Positions 10,266 through 21,495 of a stretch of 64,000 nucleotides of DNA are shown one piece after another (positions within the stretch are counted from its first letter, which is position 1; the number at the start of each line of letters is the position of its first letter). Source of the stretch: Locusta migratoria (taxonomy: Eukaryota > Arthropoda > Insecta > Orthoptera > Acrididae). The notes below the pieces were generated by a model, which did no database searches, had not been told where the DNA came from, and worked only from the letters and a program-made list of their open reading frames with translations. The stretch is taken from assembly GCA_026315105.1 (NCBI GenBank), contig CM048747.1, forward strand, positions 276,949,991 through 277,013,990. Reading direction: 5' to 3'. Both the position numbers and the translations under genes were made by a program.

Positions 10266-13200
10266 ATGGCTTCTCAGCTAGAAGACAAAGTTATTCTCCA
10301 ATGGAATATCGGCGGTTTCTTCAACCGCTTAGCTGAGTTGCAGCAGTTGTTATGCCACACCTCGGTGTTTTGTCTCGCACTGCAGGAAACGTGGTTTCCT
10401 GTTCAGAGGACCCCAGCCCTTCGAGGCTATCGGGGCTTTTACCGGGATATATGCGATAGGGCTTCAGGTGGTGTCGCTGTTTACGTCCTCGCAACTGTCC
10501 CTAGCGCTGCTGTGCCTCTCCAAATGCCCCCAGAGGCAGTTGCTGTTTGCATCCAAGCGGGGCAGGAATCCATTTACCTTCCACCGGATGCAACCGTCTC
10601 CACTACTGATGCTGCTGCAGTGATAGCGCAACTGCCCCCACCATTTCTCCTCTTGGGGGATTTTAATGCCCACCACCCATTATGGGGTGGGACACAGATG
10701 ACGGTTCGTGGTAGGGACGTCGAGACACTTCTGTCCCAGCAGGACATCTGTCTTTTAAACACTGAGGCCCCCACGCATTTCTGCGTGGCGCGAGGCACTT
10801 ACTCAGCAATCGACCTCTATTTATGTAGTCCGAGTTAGCTCCCACATTTTCGCTGGAGGACCCATGATGACCATTTTCCTATCCTTGTGTCGCACCTGCA
10901 CTTCCAACCTGCAGGCAGCCCACCTCAATTGTCCCTCTGTCGAGCTAATTGGTGGGATTATACCTCCACAGCTACTTTTCCTGTACCAGTGCCTGCCAAT
11001 GTGGACATAGCAGTTGGTCAAGTCACTGCTGCTATCGTTTCTGCCGCTGAGGCCACTGTTCCCTCCATTTCTGGCACCCCTCAGTGCAAGTCTGTACCCT
11101 GGTGGACGCCAGAGATTGCTGCAGCCATTCGGGAGCTTCGGCGGGCGCTACAGCGCCATCGACGCCGCCCCACCTTGGACAACCTGATAGCCTTCACATG
11201 GCTTCGGGCCCGAGCTCGACAGCTCATTCGCCAGAGCAAAGAGGACAGCTGGGAGAGGTATGTAGCCAGCATCGGCTCTCGTGCTTCACCATCTCAGGTG
11301 TGGTCCCACGTTAGATGCCTCTTTGGGTACCGCACGTCAGCAGCGATCCCCAGCTTACGGATCAGGGGTACTGTATGCACTGACGCCACTGCTATTGCTG
11401 AGTATATGGTGGAGCATTATGCTCACAATTCCACAACTGCGGCGTACAGTGCAGACTTCCGTGCACTGAAAGAGTGGGTTGAACAGCGACAGCTGTCGTT
11501 TCACACACGTCGAACAGAATCGTACAACTCTGCTTTTAGTGAATGGGAATTCGACACTGCCCTTGCTGCATGCCCCGATACCTCTCCAGGTCCGGACAGG
11601 ATCCACAGCCAGTTCATTCGGCACCTTTCCGTAGAGTTTCAGTACCAGCTTCTCGCCCTGTTTAACCGTTTATGGGTGGAGGGGGCTTTCCCGTCACAAT
11701 GGAGAGAGAGCACCGTTCTTCCGGTGATCAAACCTGGTGGTGATCCACAGGTGGCTGATAATTACCGCCCGATCAGCCTCACCAACGTTCTGTGCAAACT
11801 ATTCGAACGTATGGTGAGCCGGCGGCTTATGTGGGTACTTGAACATCGGGGTCTGTTGTCCCCACGCCAAGGGGGTTTCCGCCAATGCCGCTCCACTGTT
11901 GACAACTTAGTGGCTCCGGAGTATGCCATTCGTATGGCATTTAGCAGGCGTGAGCACCTAGTTGCTGTCTTTTTTGAGCTCAGGAAGGTCTACGATACCA
12001 CTTGGCGCCACCACATTCTGGCTACACTGCACGGTTGGGGCTTGAGAGGTCCGCTGCCAGTTTTTATTCAGAACTTTCTTTCCCTCCGATCTTTTTGAGT
12101 ACGGGTTGGTACTTCCCTCAGCTCCTCTCGCGTCCAGGAGAACAGTGTCCCACAGGGCTCTGTCCTTAGTGTACCCCTATTTTTAATTGCCATCAATGGA
12201 CTTGCTGAGGCAGTGGGGTCATCGGTTTCTTCCTCCTTGTTCGCCAATGACTTCTGCCTATTCTTCAGCTCAGCTAGCATTGGGGTAGCTGAAAGGCGTC
12301 TACAGGGGGCCATTCGAAAAGCGCAGTCGTGGGCATCAACCCATGGGTTCCAGTTTTCTCCATCTAAAACCCGGGTTACGCACTTCTGCCGCCGTCGAGC
12401 TGTCCATTTGGACCCAGAGCTATATTTATATGATGAACTTCTTTGTGTCGAAGAGACTCACCGATTTCTAGGCATGCTCTTCGACAACCGGCTCACTTGG
12501 GTGCCCCATCTTCGCCAGCTCAAGCAGAAGTGCGTGCGGTACCTCAATATTCTACGCTGCCTCAGCCACACTAGTTGGGGAGCCGCTCGTTCGAGTCTTC
12601 TGCAGCTCTACAGGGCGCTGATTCAATCACGGTTAGACTACGGGAGCTTTGTGTATGGCTCAGAGCCCCATCTGCATTGCAGGCCTTGGACCCAGTACAC
12701 CATAGTGGCGTCCGTTCAGCGACGGGTGCCTTCCGTACAAGTCCCGTGACAAGTCTCCTTGCTGAAGCTGGGGTTCCCCCCCTCCGAATCCGCCGGCAGC
12801 AGCTACTGGCTTCATATGTTGCCCATATTCATGCCTCACCTGACCACCCGAACCACAGGCTTCTGTTCCCAGCTGCTGTCCTCCCTTCCCCACGACGACG
12901 TCCATGGTCGGGTCTCCCGATTGCAGTTCGTATTCGTTCCCTTCTTTCGTCCATCGCATCCCTTCCCATCCCTACCACATTCCGATACCTTTCACCTACA
13001 CCTCCATGGTCCGTACCTCGCTTACAGCTTCGATTAGATTTGTCCGGTGACTCGAAAGCTTCAGTTTCGCCAATGGTCTTTCGTCGCAAGTTCCAGGCAC
13101 TCATAGATACTTTCCGTGGTGCAGAAGTCGTCTACACTGACGGATTCCTTGTGGACGGACGTGCTGGGTACGCGTATGTCCATAGTGACCATGTTGAGCA

Positions 13201-13930
13201 GCATTCCCTACCCTGTGGGACTACCGTTTTCACAGCTGAGCTGGTGGCCATCTCGCGTGCTCTTTCACATTTCCGCAACTGCCCCGGGGAGTCCATAGTT
13301 ATCTGTAGTGACTCCCTGAGTGGCCTGATGGCGCTAGGCCAGTTTATGCCAAAGAACCACTTGGTTTGGTCCCTTCAGGACACCATATTCACCCTCAGCG
13401 AATCAGGACGTTCGGTGGTTTTCATTTGGACCCCGGGCCACGTAGGCATCCCAGGAAATGAACGGGTTGATCGCCTTGCCAAGCAGGCCACCACATCACG
13501 GCCCTTGAAGATAGGACTTCAAGAAAGGGATCTACGACTACAACTGACCCGTAAGGTTCTGGGGATTTGGACCTCGGAATGGGATGCCTTGAACGTTCCA
13601 AACAAGCTGCGTACAGTCAAGTCCACCACATCTGTGTGGAGATCCTCCCTGCGAGCCTCTCGTAGGGAGTCTGTAGTCCTCTGCAGACTACGTATCGGAC
13701 ATACGTGGTTAACACACGGCTACCTTCTACAAAGAGAGGACCCACCAACTTGCCATTGTGGTGCCCTATTGACTGTGGTCCACATTCTGGTGGACTGCTT
13801 ACTTTTAGCCGACTTGAGGCAGGCTTTTACGCTGCCTTGTGAGCTCCCATTGATTTTATCTGACAATGTCTCTATGATCGACCGTGTTTTAGGTTTTATT
13901 CGCGCAACTGGCTTTTATTGGTCTATTTAA
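10266..13930 (+). pseudogene. LINE A ORF2: endonuclease, reverse transcriptase, RNase H
   Basis: An APE-type endonuclease comes first (10266-10838): WNIGGF, LQETW, GDFNAHHPLWG, AIDLYLCSP. An in-frame stop at 10836-10838 interrupts it, and the same frame continues to a second stop at 12096-12098. The RT includes SPGPDRI, YRPISLTNVLCK, RQGGFRQ and SVPQGSVLS. Two catalytic positions look altered: the first-Asp motif reads FFELRKVYDTTW where FxD is usual, and the active-site box reads FANDF where FADD is usual. A frameshift near 12660-12740 moves the rest into another frame (to 13930). There RNase H keeps its acidic residues (VVYTDG, TAEL, CSDS, GNERVDRLA) and a C-terminal Cys/His segment (CHCG, VHILVDC) follows. 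Confidence 0.92.
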
Positions 13931-14314
13931 TGGTGGGGCCTATAGGCCCGCCTTGTCGGGCTTCACCCCTCCAGAACAATAGGCCGTTGTCATTTTACGG
14001 TTCATGACTCGCTTTAAATTAAGGATTTTAAAGTGTGCAGAGTGGCTGGCTCATCCTGTATTATCCTTGTGATCAGCCACCCACACACTCCTGCTGTCTT
14101 GTTTTAGTTTTCTGTCTATTTTTGTCAACTCTTGTCTTGTTCTTTGTTACGTCATTTTACCATTGACTGTCTCTTTGTACTAGGAGTACACTGGAATTCG
14201 AGTACTAAGCGACAAAAGGAAACTTTTAAAAGTTAACTCTTAGCTGGGAACAGGGGACTGATAACCCAGCAGTTGAGTCCCCTTTAAACACACAACAACA
14301 ACAACAACAACAAC
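13931..14314 (+). other. LINE A 3' UTR and (AAC)n tail
   Basis: After the ORF2 stop the element continues through a conserved-looking end, GGGGACTGATAACCCAGCAG, then TCCCCTTT and an (AAC)n tail. The same end block is found in the short LINE tail at 16675-16800, and a variant in LINE B near 29130-29185, so it is probably the recognition end for target-primed reverse transcription. Confidence 0.8.
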
Positions 14315-14325
14315 AAAGAACACCC

Positions 14326-14759
14326 AGTGGCATATGCCTCTAGGCAATTAAATAAGGCTGAGAGGAATTATTCAACAACCGAGAAAGAAATGTTAACACT
14401 AATCTGTGGAATTTGTAATTTTCATTATTTATGTGGTAATGCAACAGATCGTGGGTCTTTAAAATGATTATTAGGGCTGAAAGACCTGTCAAGTTTGATA
14501 AAGAGATTGTCGCTTCAGTGAATTCAATTATGAGGGGAATCATAATCCAGGGATAAAGCACGCAGATCCAGATACATTCAATTGGACGGTAATGGTGTTA
14601 CAGGCAATGGGTGAAATTCAGGCAGAATGGGTAAAAGTAGAGGCAAATGATAGTGATTGTCAACTGTTAAAGACATAACTTCAGTTTAGAACTCATAAGG
14701 GCTCACTATTATGAACATTTATAATGAAATTCGGTATGTTTCCTATAATTCATAATGTA
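14326..14759 (+). pseudogene. Gypsy RNase H, second part
   Basis: The Gypsy frame resumes immediately after the LINE duplication with HPVAYASRQLNKAERNYSTT and EKEMLTL, the hallmark of Ty3/Gypsy RNase H. A later stretch resembles the linker to integrase (a GIKHADPD-type motif). Stops and frameshifts are present. It is interrupted at 14769/14770 by a Penelope-like element. Confidence 0.88.
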
Positions 14760-14769
14760 TACACTACAT

Positions 14770-16100
14770 CAAAATATCCAAGGGTGTACTGCTGGTCTAT
14801 AGTGTCCAATGGGCACAATATTTCGGCGATCATACATGTCGCCATCATCAGTGAACTGACGGACTGAGTTCCTGGAAACGCGCCAGCACGGAGATCCACA
14901 CGCTACGGCTGCTCGAAGGGAACTGGGTTCTAGCCCGGTAGCGGGCGATTTAAATGCCCTTGGCCCAGCGAGCGACCCCTCCGCGGTCCAGGCCGCGCCG
15001 CGGCCGCGTAGTGGAACCGATTGCGACGGCGTCTGAGATGGCGTTGGTGTGAGGGCTCTGTCCGCTGTGGTCGTCACTTCATTATGTTTGCTAGATTTAC
15101 TCTTAATTAACCCAATCACTGATTCCCAAGCTTTGCTAAGATTATAGCCACAGTCACGGTTTATGAGATCTTCACTTGTGCGAATTTCAATGGCCTCTAA
15201 CGACGCAGTCCCAGTATCTCGACGTCTGTACCAGAATCCTAGTGCGTTCATACTCCATCGCATGGTTCTCTGACAAACAATGTTCAGCGACCACTGACTT
15301 GCTCGGATACATCAATCGTGTGTGCCTCTGGTGTTCATCACATCGATCCTCGACGATATGCATCGTCTGTCCAATATATGACTTTCCACACTGACACAGG
15401 ATTTGGTACACAACAGCCTTCCTCAAACCAAGATCACCTTTGGCGCGCCCCACCAGTGCATGAATTTTATTCAGCAGACAAAAAACAGTTCCAACCTGGC
15501 GTTTTTTCAAAATGCAGGCGACCTTACCCGAGAGTTCACCAGTATAGGAAACAAATGCAGTGCCTTTATCCTCCCTCGTATTTTCATCCATTTCCATGGG
15601 TTGTGATGTAGTGGTTGGGTGGAGAGCCTGCTGAATCTGCCATTCTGAATACCCATTTTTTCGGAATACAGTTCTCAGGTGTTCCAATTCCTGGGGTAGA
15701 CTCTCTGCATCGGAGATAGTGCGCACCCTGTGTACTAGAGTTTTAAGTACCCCATTCCTCTGTGAAGGGTGGTGACAGCTGTCTGCATGTAGATACAGAT
15801 CAGTGTGTGTTGTCTTCCGGTATACACTATGACCCAGGGTGCCATCAGCTCTTCTCTTGACCAAGACGTCAAGGAACGGCAATTTACCCTACGTTTCAGT
15901 CTCCATAGTGAATTTGATGTTGGGGTGCATGGAGTTCAGATGTGTAAGGAAGTCAAGAAGTTTATCCATACCATGTGGCCAGATGACGAAAGTGTCGTCC
16001 ACGTAACAGAAAAAGCAAGTAGGTTTCCATTCAGATGATGCCAGGGCTTCCTCCTCGAAATTCTCCATGTACAAATTTGCGACCACAGGGGAGAGTGGGC
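14770..16100 (-). mobile_element. 5'-truncated Penelope-like element (PLE 1)
   Basis: A 1331-bp element flanked by a 10-bp duplication TACACTACAT (14760-14769 and 16101-16110). On the - strand it runs from the RT active-site region through the C-terminal RT, a linker, a GIY-YIG endonuclease and a 3' UTR. The 3' UTR contains a CTGATGA-hairpin-GAAA motif at 14821-14851. The 5' end is missing from within the RT. It sits inside Gypsy pol. Confidence 0.9.
15187..16086 (-). pseudogene. PLE 1 reverse transcriptase end plus GIY-YIG endonuclease
   Basis: On the - strand, 16086-15889 encodes the RT palm with FFCYVDDTFVIW, an intact YxDD active site. A frame change at about 15885 leads into 15882-15187. 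That frame starts with PFLDVLV (typical after the PLE palm), then CHHPSQRNGVLKTLVHR, and near the C-terminus YQILCQCGKSYIGQT, the GIY-YIG nuclease core. A downstream Arg, an EHQRHTR segment and an AEH(C) motif follow, as in Penelope endonucleases. The family combines a telomerase-like RT with GIY-YIG to nick the target. 5' truncation and the frameshift make this copy inactive. Confidence 0.88.
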
Positions 16101-16110
16101 TACACTACAT

Positions 16111-16674
16111 ATTTACTTTAATGCATAAATCAATGTAACAATTTAGGTTAAAGACTTGACGAGTCACCAATGTTCTCAATCAAATGATTGTATAAAAACG
16201 TGTTATGTGACAATAAAGTATCTTATGAGCGAAGTGTTTACATTTATTAATTGTGGTTCCTGCAGCATTAAGATCTCAAGTACTGAGATAAACACATGAT
16301 CATGTATTAGATCATGGAGGTAGAAAGACAAAAGATTAACAAGTTGTGGAGAGTTTTTGGTAGAAGGTGCAATATGCAAAAAAATATGCAATCCATGTGC
16401 ACATAGGGCTGATTTATCTTATCAGAGTGTTCATATGGGGAGATTGCTAGAAGCTGAAGAACTTGACCTCTCAGGACTTAATAACAAGACTCCAGCTAGT
16501 AGAAGTAAGTCTTTGCAATGATACATCACTTTTACAATTATCAGGTAATGATTGTGATTCCTGATCCAAAAGCTAATACGTGCAAGCAAAGATGGACAAC
16601 TATTTGCTGAAGTTTGGCATACCATAGAAAGATCATTACAGAACAAGGAACTTACTTTCTGTCCAACTTAATGC
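16111..16674 (+). pseudogene. Gypsy integrase N-terminal remnant
   Basis: Gypsy pol continues after the PLE duplication. A VVPAALRSQVL segment (about 16252-16285), then HDHVLDHGG, a FWW...MYA-type segment and a VHMGRLLEAEEL-like stretch match the zinc-binding start of Ty3/Gypsy integrases by order and spacing. Many stops and frame changes occur. Its right edge is the duplication CCAACTTAATG of the LINE-tail insertion. Confidence 0.65.
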
Positions 16675-16800
16675 CCTTTTGTGTGGTGTTATTTTCAGGG
16701 CATTGTTTTATCTTTACTTTATTGACAGTTAACTCTCAGCTAGGAACAGGGGACTGATAACTTAGCTGTTTAGTCCCCTTAAAACAATCAACAACAACAA
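16675..16800 (+). mobile_element. 126-bp LINE 3' tail with 11-bp duplication
   Basis: A severely 5'-truncated LINE copy. It carries the end block GGGGACTGATAACTTAGCTG and an (AAC)n tail like LINE A. CCAACTTAATG flanks it at 16664-16674 and 16801-16811. Truncation of this kind is typical of target-primed reverse transcription. Confidence 0.9.
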
Positions 16801-16811
16801 CCAACTTAATG

Positions 16812-17307
16812 AAACAGTAACACCATTTATTACAGGTGGAATTTGTATTCTGTATCTTTAAAAATCATCGTGTGTATCTATTTTATTAGTTGCTGTGTTC
16901 TACATAAAATGATTAAACACCATATTTATACAATCCTCAATGTGTGGCACATGTCAAACTTTACTTCTGGCACTTGGAATGATAGTAGTGCTCTTAGCAG
17001 AGAGAGAGTCAACTGTAGCAGCCTAACTCCAACAGCACAGAAGCAAAGCTAGCACTCCAAGTGACAGCATTGCAGTCACATAAGAATGGCTTGATACAAA
17101 TGGTTGGCTCTTTCTCCACTAGGGGTGCTACTGTCATTCCAGCAGTCTGATGGAAACTTTTACTCATAACTCATTAACTTATCTAAGGATAAACAAATGG
17201 GGTTCTACATATTATTTTACTTATCTGTTAATAAAGATCTTGATAAATTATTTTTCTAAAGAGATAGATTGTCTGGCCAGTACTTACCTTGTTGCTGTAC
17301 CATTGAT
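16812..17307. other. No gene recognised; probable Gypsy remains
   Basis: The sequence continues beyond the LINE tail and could hold degraded integrase or an LTR, but no motif is convincing. Confidence 0.25.
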
Positions 17308-17665
17308 AGTCACACATAGAAAGAAAAAAGGACAAAAATATAGCAAGCTTTTTAGAACTGGGTTCCTTCTTCAGGTAAGAGAGAAGGAAAGAAAAAAGGA
17401 GTGGTGAAGGAAGGGGAAGGTAATTCATGACCTAGGTAATGAGGAAGGTTTTTGAGGATTGTGAAAGTCAGAGATACTGTATATTGTATATTAGTACTGA
17501 GGATTTTGATCCTCAAAATCCTCAAAAATCTTCCTTATGACCTAGGTCGTGAATTACTTCCCCTTCCTTTCCCATTCATTTTTTCTTACCTTCTCTCTTA
17601 CCTGAAGAAGGAACCCAGTTCCAAAAGCTTGTTATATTTTTGTCCTTTTTTTTCTGTGTGTGACT
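17308..17665. repeat. Fold-back of PLE 3'-tail sequence
   Basis: A left arm (about 17308-17458) and right arm (about 17509-17665) are inverted copies, each carrying TCACACA, AAGGACAAAAATAT, a CTGAAGAAGGAACCCAG-type core and GACCTAGGT. The core sits at 17346-17374 on the - strand and 17602-17626 on the + strand. The hairpin arms GGAAC/GTTCC pair perfectly in the right copy. Confidence 0.8.
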
Positions 17666-17827
17666 AAAATATCACTGTTTACTGAAGACACTGAAGTTCT
17701 GAAACACATTTTACACACACTTCTTTGGTGCACTCAAGACAAATATGAATCTTACACATTTTACACAGGAATGCTATTTTTCTTTTTCTTATATATATTA
17801 TAGAAGGAGACCTTCCAGGTAGGAAAA

Positions 17828-18174
17828 TGGTATAAAATAAAGATTTTTGACTTACCTAAAGTACAGGCCGGTCGATAGGAACACTAAACACACACAAGTG
17901 TGTTTGGATGTGGATATGTGTGAGTGTGTGTGTATTTGTTTACCTTCCTTTTTGTCCCCTAAGGTAAGTCCTTCCACTCCTGGGATTGGAATGGCTCCTT
18001 TTCCACTTCCTTAAAACCCGTATCCTTCCCTTTCTCCTCTCCTTCCTCCCTCTTTTTCCCGAAGAAGCCACCACTGGTGGCGAAAGCTCGAATGGTTGAG
18101 TGTTTTTGTGTGTGTTTAGTGTTCCTATCGACCAGCCTATACTTTAGGTAAGTCAAAAATCTTTATTTTATACC

Positions 18175-18177
<3 letters not shown>
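17828..18177. repeat. PLE 3'-tail element with about 68-bp terminal inverted repeats
   Basis: The left end (GGTATAAAATAAAGATTTTTG at 17828 onward) is repeated inverted at the right end, finishing at 18177, with only a couple of mismatches over about 68 bp. The interior has the PLE-type 3'-UTR block around AGGTAAGTCCTTCCACTCC and at 18059-18085 a GAAGAA core, a perfect GCCACC/GGTGGC hairpin and GAAA. An (AT)n run follows. Confidence 0.82.

Positions 18178-18215
<38 letters not shown>
18178..18215. repeat. (AT)n microsatellite
   Basis: About 38 bp of uninterrupted AT repeat directly abutting the inverted-repeat element. Confidence 0.95.
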
Positions 18216-18219
<4 letters not shown>

Positions 18220-18774
18220 CTATATCACTTACATCTTCCTCCAGTCACTGACTAACAATGTTATCAAAATCAGGATTGTTAAAACTGACACATTCCTGTG
18301 AAGACATGTTGTACGGCACAGCAGAAAGAAAGGTAATAGTTTACAAGACGCGATCTAGGGAATAATGCAACAGTCCACAAAACATTGTTGGACATGTGAT
18401 TTGATGAGAGTGGGATGAGACCACATCTCATGAGTTAAGGGTTATTTTTATCCTGAGAATCAGCTATTCCTTTTGCATACCACTTACCTTATGCCTTCGT
18501 AATTACATGTTACAGAACCTTACAATACTATTTGTAATAGGCTATTGCAGCTTGATTGTTGTCACTGTTAACATTTTGATGTAATGTTTGTTCTACATGA
18601 TATTTTTATTCCTCTTGGCAGCCAACCAGCCTGCCTGTTACTGCTAGTACCTCTTTTTGAGCATTCTAATAGAAAGCAGCTTTGAAAGAGCATGGGGAAT
18701 TTATTGGCTATAAACAAAGAATAATTCTGTATTGTCTATATTATCAACACTGTAAACATCCTGAAATTCTGTTC
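18216..18774. other. No feature recognised
   Basis: AT-rich non-coding sequence, without open frames or clear repeats. Confidence 0.3.
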
Positions 18775-19460
18775 CTTAATTAGGTTTAAGAAGGTCTCTA
18801 TTGTACTGCATTAGCATTTCTAAATAGTTTATATTTAACATGTGTTGAACACAAAAACTTTTTAGACTTAAAATTTGTTCATTGTGACCTTTAAGAAAAG
18901 TCAAAATTTTGCTAATAGAATGCCCCTCTAATAATAAAGTATGAATAAAAATGGTGTCTGTGGTTGTGCTGCAGTTCTCCTGCACTTTCCTTAGAAAGAA
19001 TACTGTTTGTAACAGGTGATAAGAATTAGAGACCAAATAGTGCCCTTTTTCTTAATGTTGAAATTACCACGTAGGGTACAACTATTTTGGACTTCCCATA
19101 CAGTGCAAATAGAATCCCATCTAATTTGAGTGAACGCATTTTAAAATCAGAGTTAGGGGACTAAAAATAACAACTGCAGAACATTCAAATATGTTTTGAA
19201 ACATGAATGGATTCAACTATAATACCATTTTTCACATATGTGGCCACTCCTCCCACACTGCAATGATCTTCTGGAAAAATAGACAGCTAACTTGTACCCT
19301 GGTAAATGAAGCTTCTGAATTGTTACATTATTTAAGAAGTGTTCTAAAATAGCATTAATGGCAGAGTCAACACATATAAACCGTTCACTAACTTTTGTCT
19401 CTAATATCTTGTATAGTTTGATGAAACATGCTAATTTCTCTATTTTTTGGATACCTGACC
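18775..19460 (-). pseudogene. LINE APE endonuclease remnant (CR1/Jockey-like)
   Basis: Reading the - strand across frames gives EHFLNN, LHLPGYKLAVYFSRRS, then (one frame over) GGVATYVKNGIIVE, then a GNFNI segment (usually GDFNI) and a terminal T-x-DTIFIHT segment. These are ordered hallmarks of apurinic-type LINE endonucleases. The open frame at 19036-18776 covers the C-terminal part. No reverse transcriptase follows downstream (below 18775), so only the endonuclease survives. Confidence 0.72.
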
Positions 19461-20224
19461 ATTGTTGAAAGTGGTACCTTTGTTAAAGAGACTTCCTTTA
19501 AACAGGAATACCTATCAGCAGACTTCAGTATAAAAAGGTGCAGCTCTGATACCACCTACTGCAGGTATTTTCCCATGGGAGATGCTCCCCCCACCCCACC
19601 CTCTTTATGTTGTCACCTATAAGCTTTACCAACCTCCCCTTCCCATACCCATTGACATGTAGGCCATACCTGGTGAAACCCAATCTGCTGCTTGACTCAA
19701 CTGGTATCACTGAAATGTGTGCCATTCCTTCTACTATCTATGGCTCTTTCAGCCTCATGTTACAAGATGAGGCTGATCATGATGCTGAAACAGTCCCACA
19801 AAATGTACATTTGTGGCATCAGTTTCAGTGGCTATTTTCTCCAGGTCACCACATATGTCATATTCCCCATCGCTATCAAGACTATTCCCAGCTCTAACCA
19901 CTATCACTACCTGAAAAATGCATGCATAATTTGTGTATGTTAAGAGTCACCTGATCCAACCGTGCACAAGGCTTCACAATACTGATGACTTGGTACTCAC
20001 TAACTTACACTTCCTGCAACTACTAGCCTACAACTACACCATGCAAGGTACCTAACAGCAGAACCTTCTTCTTTCTATTGGCCTTTACCAACATTTCTGG
20101 TTTCCCAGCAGCTGAGGTCTGCTCCATGTCACCTACATCTAAAGCTACAAGAGGCTCTTCTCCTATTAATTTTGACAGATTTCAGTAAGGCTTCATCATC
20201 TAATACTGCTAACTGGAGGGTTGG
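19461..20224. other. Unassigned repeat-like sequence
   Basis: Pyrimidine-rich + strand sequence with broken frames (19607-19897). It looks like decayed transposon DNA, but no domain is recognisable. Confidence 0.3.
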
Positions 20225-20470
20225 TAGTGTAGTACCTAAGTGTGGTGGCCAGAGAGGCTGTGAGTCTGTAAAATGTGAATGGTGTCTTTTTTTCTGACAA
20301 AGGCTAATAGCCAAAAGTCTAAGCTCCATGTGTCTTTATGTGCCTGTCACTCTTTGACATTTGTCTTTGTGACGAGCAGTAAACTATCCTCATTATATTG
20401 TTGAATCCTGGACTTTCCATTGTCAGACTTATGATACTGAACATTTTTGCTCTTGTAGCTCCAAGATGGT
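20225..20470 (+). repeat. Penelope-like 3'-tail fragment
   Basis: Contains a CTGACAAA core, a GGCT/AGCC hairpin and AAAAG at 20294-20318. A tail of the type GTGACGAGCAGTAAACTATCC follows and resembles a PLE 3' UTR I recall from orthopteran transcripts. Compare 690-1115. Confidence 0.5.
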
Positions 20471-21214
20471 CCAATTATTCATTTCGTTAACACACTGTAC
20501 CACATCTCAGTATGTGGTGACTCTGCAGACAGGGCACATTTATAAGATTTTTCCATCTATTGGAAAATAATGGGAGCTGTTTAGTAAATTGAATAAGCAA
20601 GTCTGCAGTGTACAAGCCTGTGCAGGTAAAATGTTAAACTCTAGGTTTCATTAATGCAGCAACTGAATGACTAAGCTGAGCTGCAGCTACCTTATCTTTC
20701 ATTTTAGTAAAAGTATTCTAAAACCAAAATAATTCCTCCGCAACTTTGGCAAAGTCTTAATCATCATCTGATGAGCCAGAAGAAAAGCCTTATGAATATA
20801 TTCAAAACTAGCTTCTTTTTAAACCAAAATTTTATTTTACATCATAGTAGGGCATTTCTAGTATTTCTTAATAAGTGGAAAACATCATAAACCACTGCAA
20901 CAGGTTCACCACTGACTGTAAATTGAAATGGACTTCTTCCAAAGGAATTCTCAATGCAAAGTTCATCAGTGCCCTCTGGATAGTTGTGCTCTTATGACCA
21001 TGAATAGAATACTAATGCATGATTTGCATACAAATTTGTGGTTTCTGAGTGTCCTAAATCCTGAAATTTGCACTAACTTCCACCATAATACAAGTCTCCC
21101 TGCAAAGACATTTCATAAAGTACTGGTTGGATGTCCCACACACATCATGCTTTTAGTGGTTGGGGTCATTGATATAAATTTCATAACTGAACTCATGACG
21201 AGAACACTCTGTCC

Positions 21215-21495
21215 TCATTCCATCACATTCAATGCCTTCTCTTCCATCCACTTCCCCTGGTCCTCCTTAAATCAGCTTCCCACCTTTCTGGATGTTGATC
21301 TCCTCTCTGATGGCACCAGCCACAACTCGGTCTTCATGAAACCCACCTACCACCAACAATATGCACACTTCATCATCTGCCCCTCCTTTCACATAAAAAA
21401 ATCCCTCCCATACAGTCTAGCCTCATGTGGGCAGTATATCCTGAGTGATATGCATTCCTCTGCTGGAAAACATGTCCCTAAGGCTTTGCAAGAAT
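21215..21495 (+). pseudogene. PLE reverse transcriptase C-terminal fragment
   Basis: The frame holds FPWSSLNQLPTFLDVDLLSD, then a PTYHQQYAHF-type segment and a CPSFHIKKSLPYSLA segment. This is the block downstream of the palm in Penelope RTs; compare the intact version at 55850-56000. It is cut by the LINE tail at 21496 and continues degenerately at about 22125. Confidence 0.72.

Larger units (their letters stand above)
8343..14314 (+). mobile_element. I/R1-like LINE (LINE A), nearly full length
   Basis: A 5.97-kb non-LTR retrotransposon inserted into the Gypsy RNase H domain. The 11-bp target-site duplication AAAGAACACCC flanks it exactly (8332-8342 and 14315-14325). Its order is a GC-richer 5' UTR, ORF1 with three zinc knuckles, ORF2 (endonuclease, reverse transcriptase, RNase H), a 3' UTR and an (AAC)n tail. 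ORF1 is open; ORF2 has two in-frame stops and one frameshift. Base composition is clearly more GC-rich than the surrounding AT-rich DNA. An RNase H domain plus zinc-knuckle ORF1 fits the I, R1 or LOA groups; I cannot place the clade exactly by eye. Confidence 0.93.
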
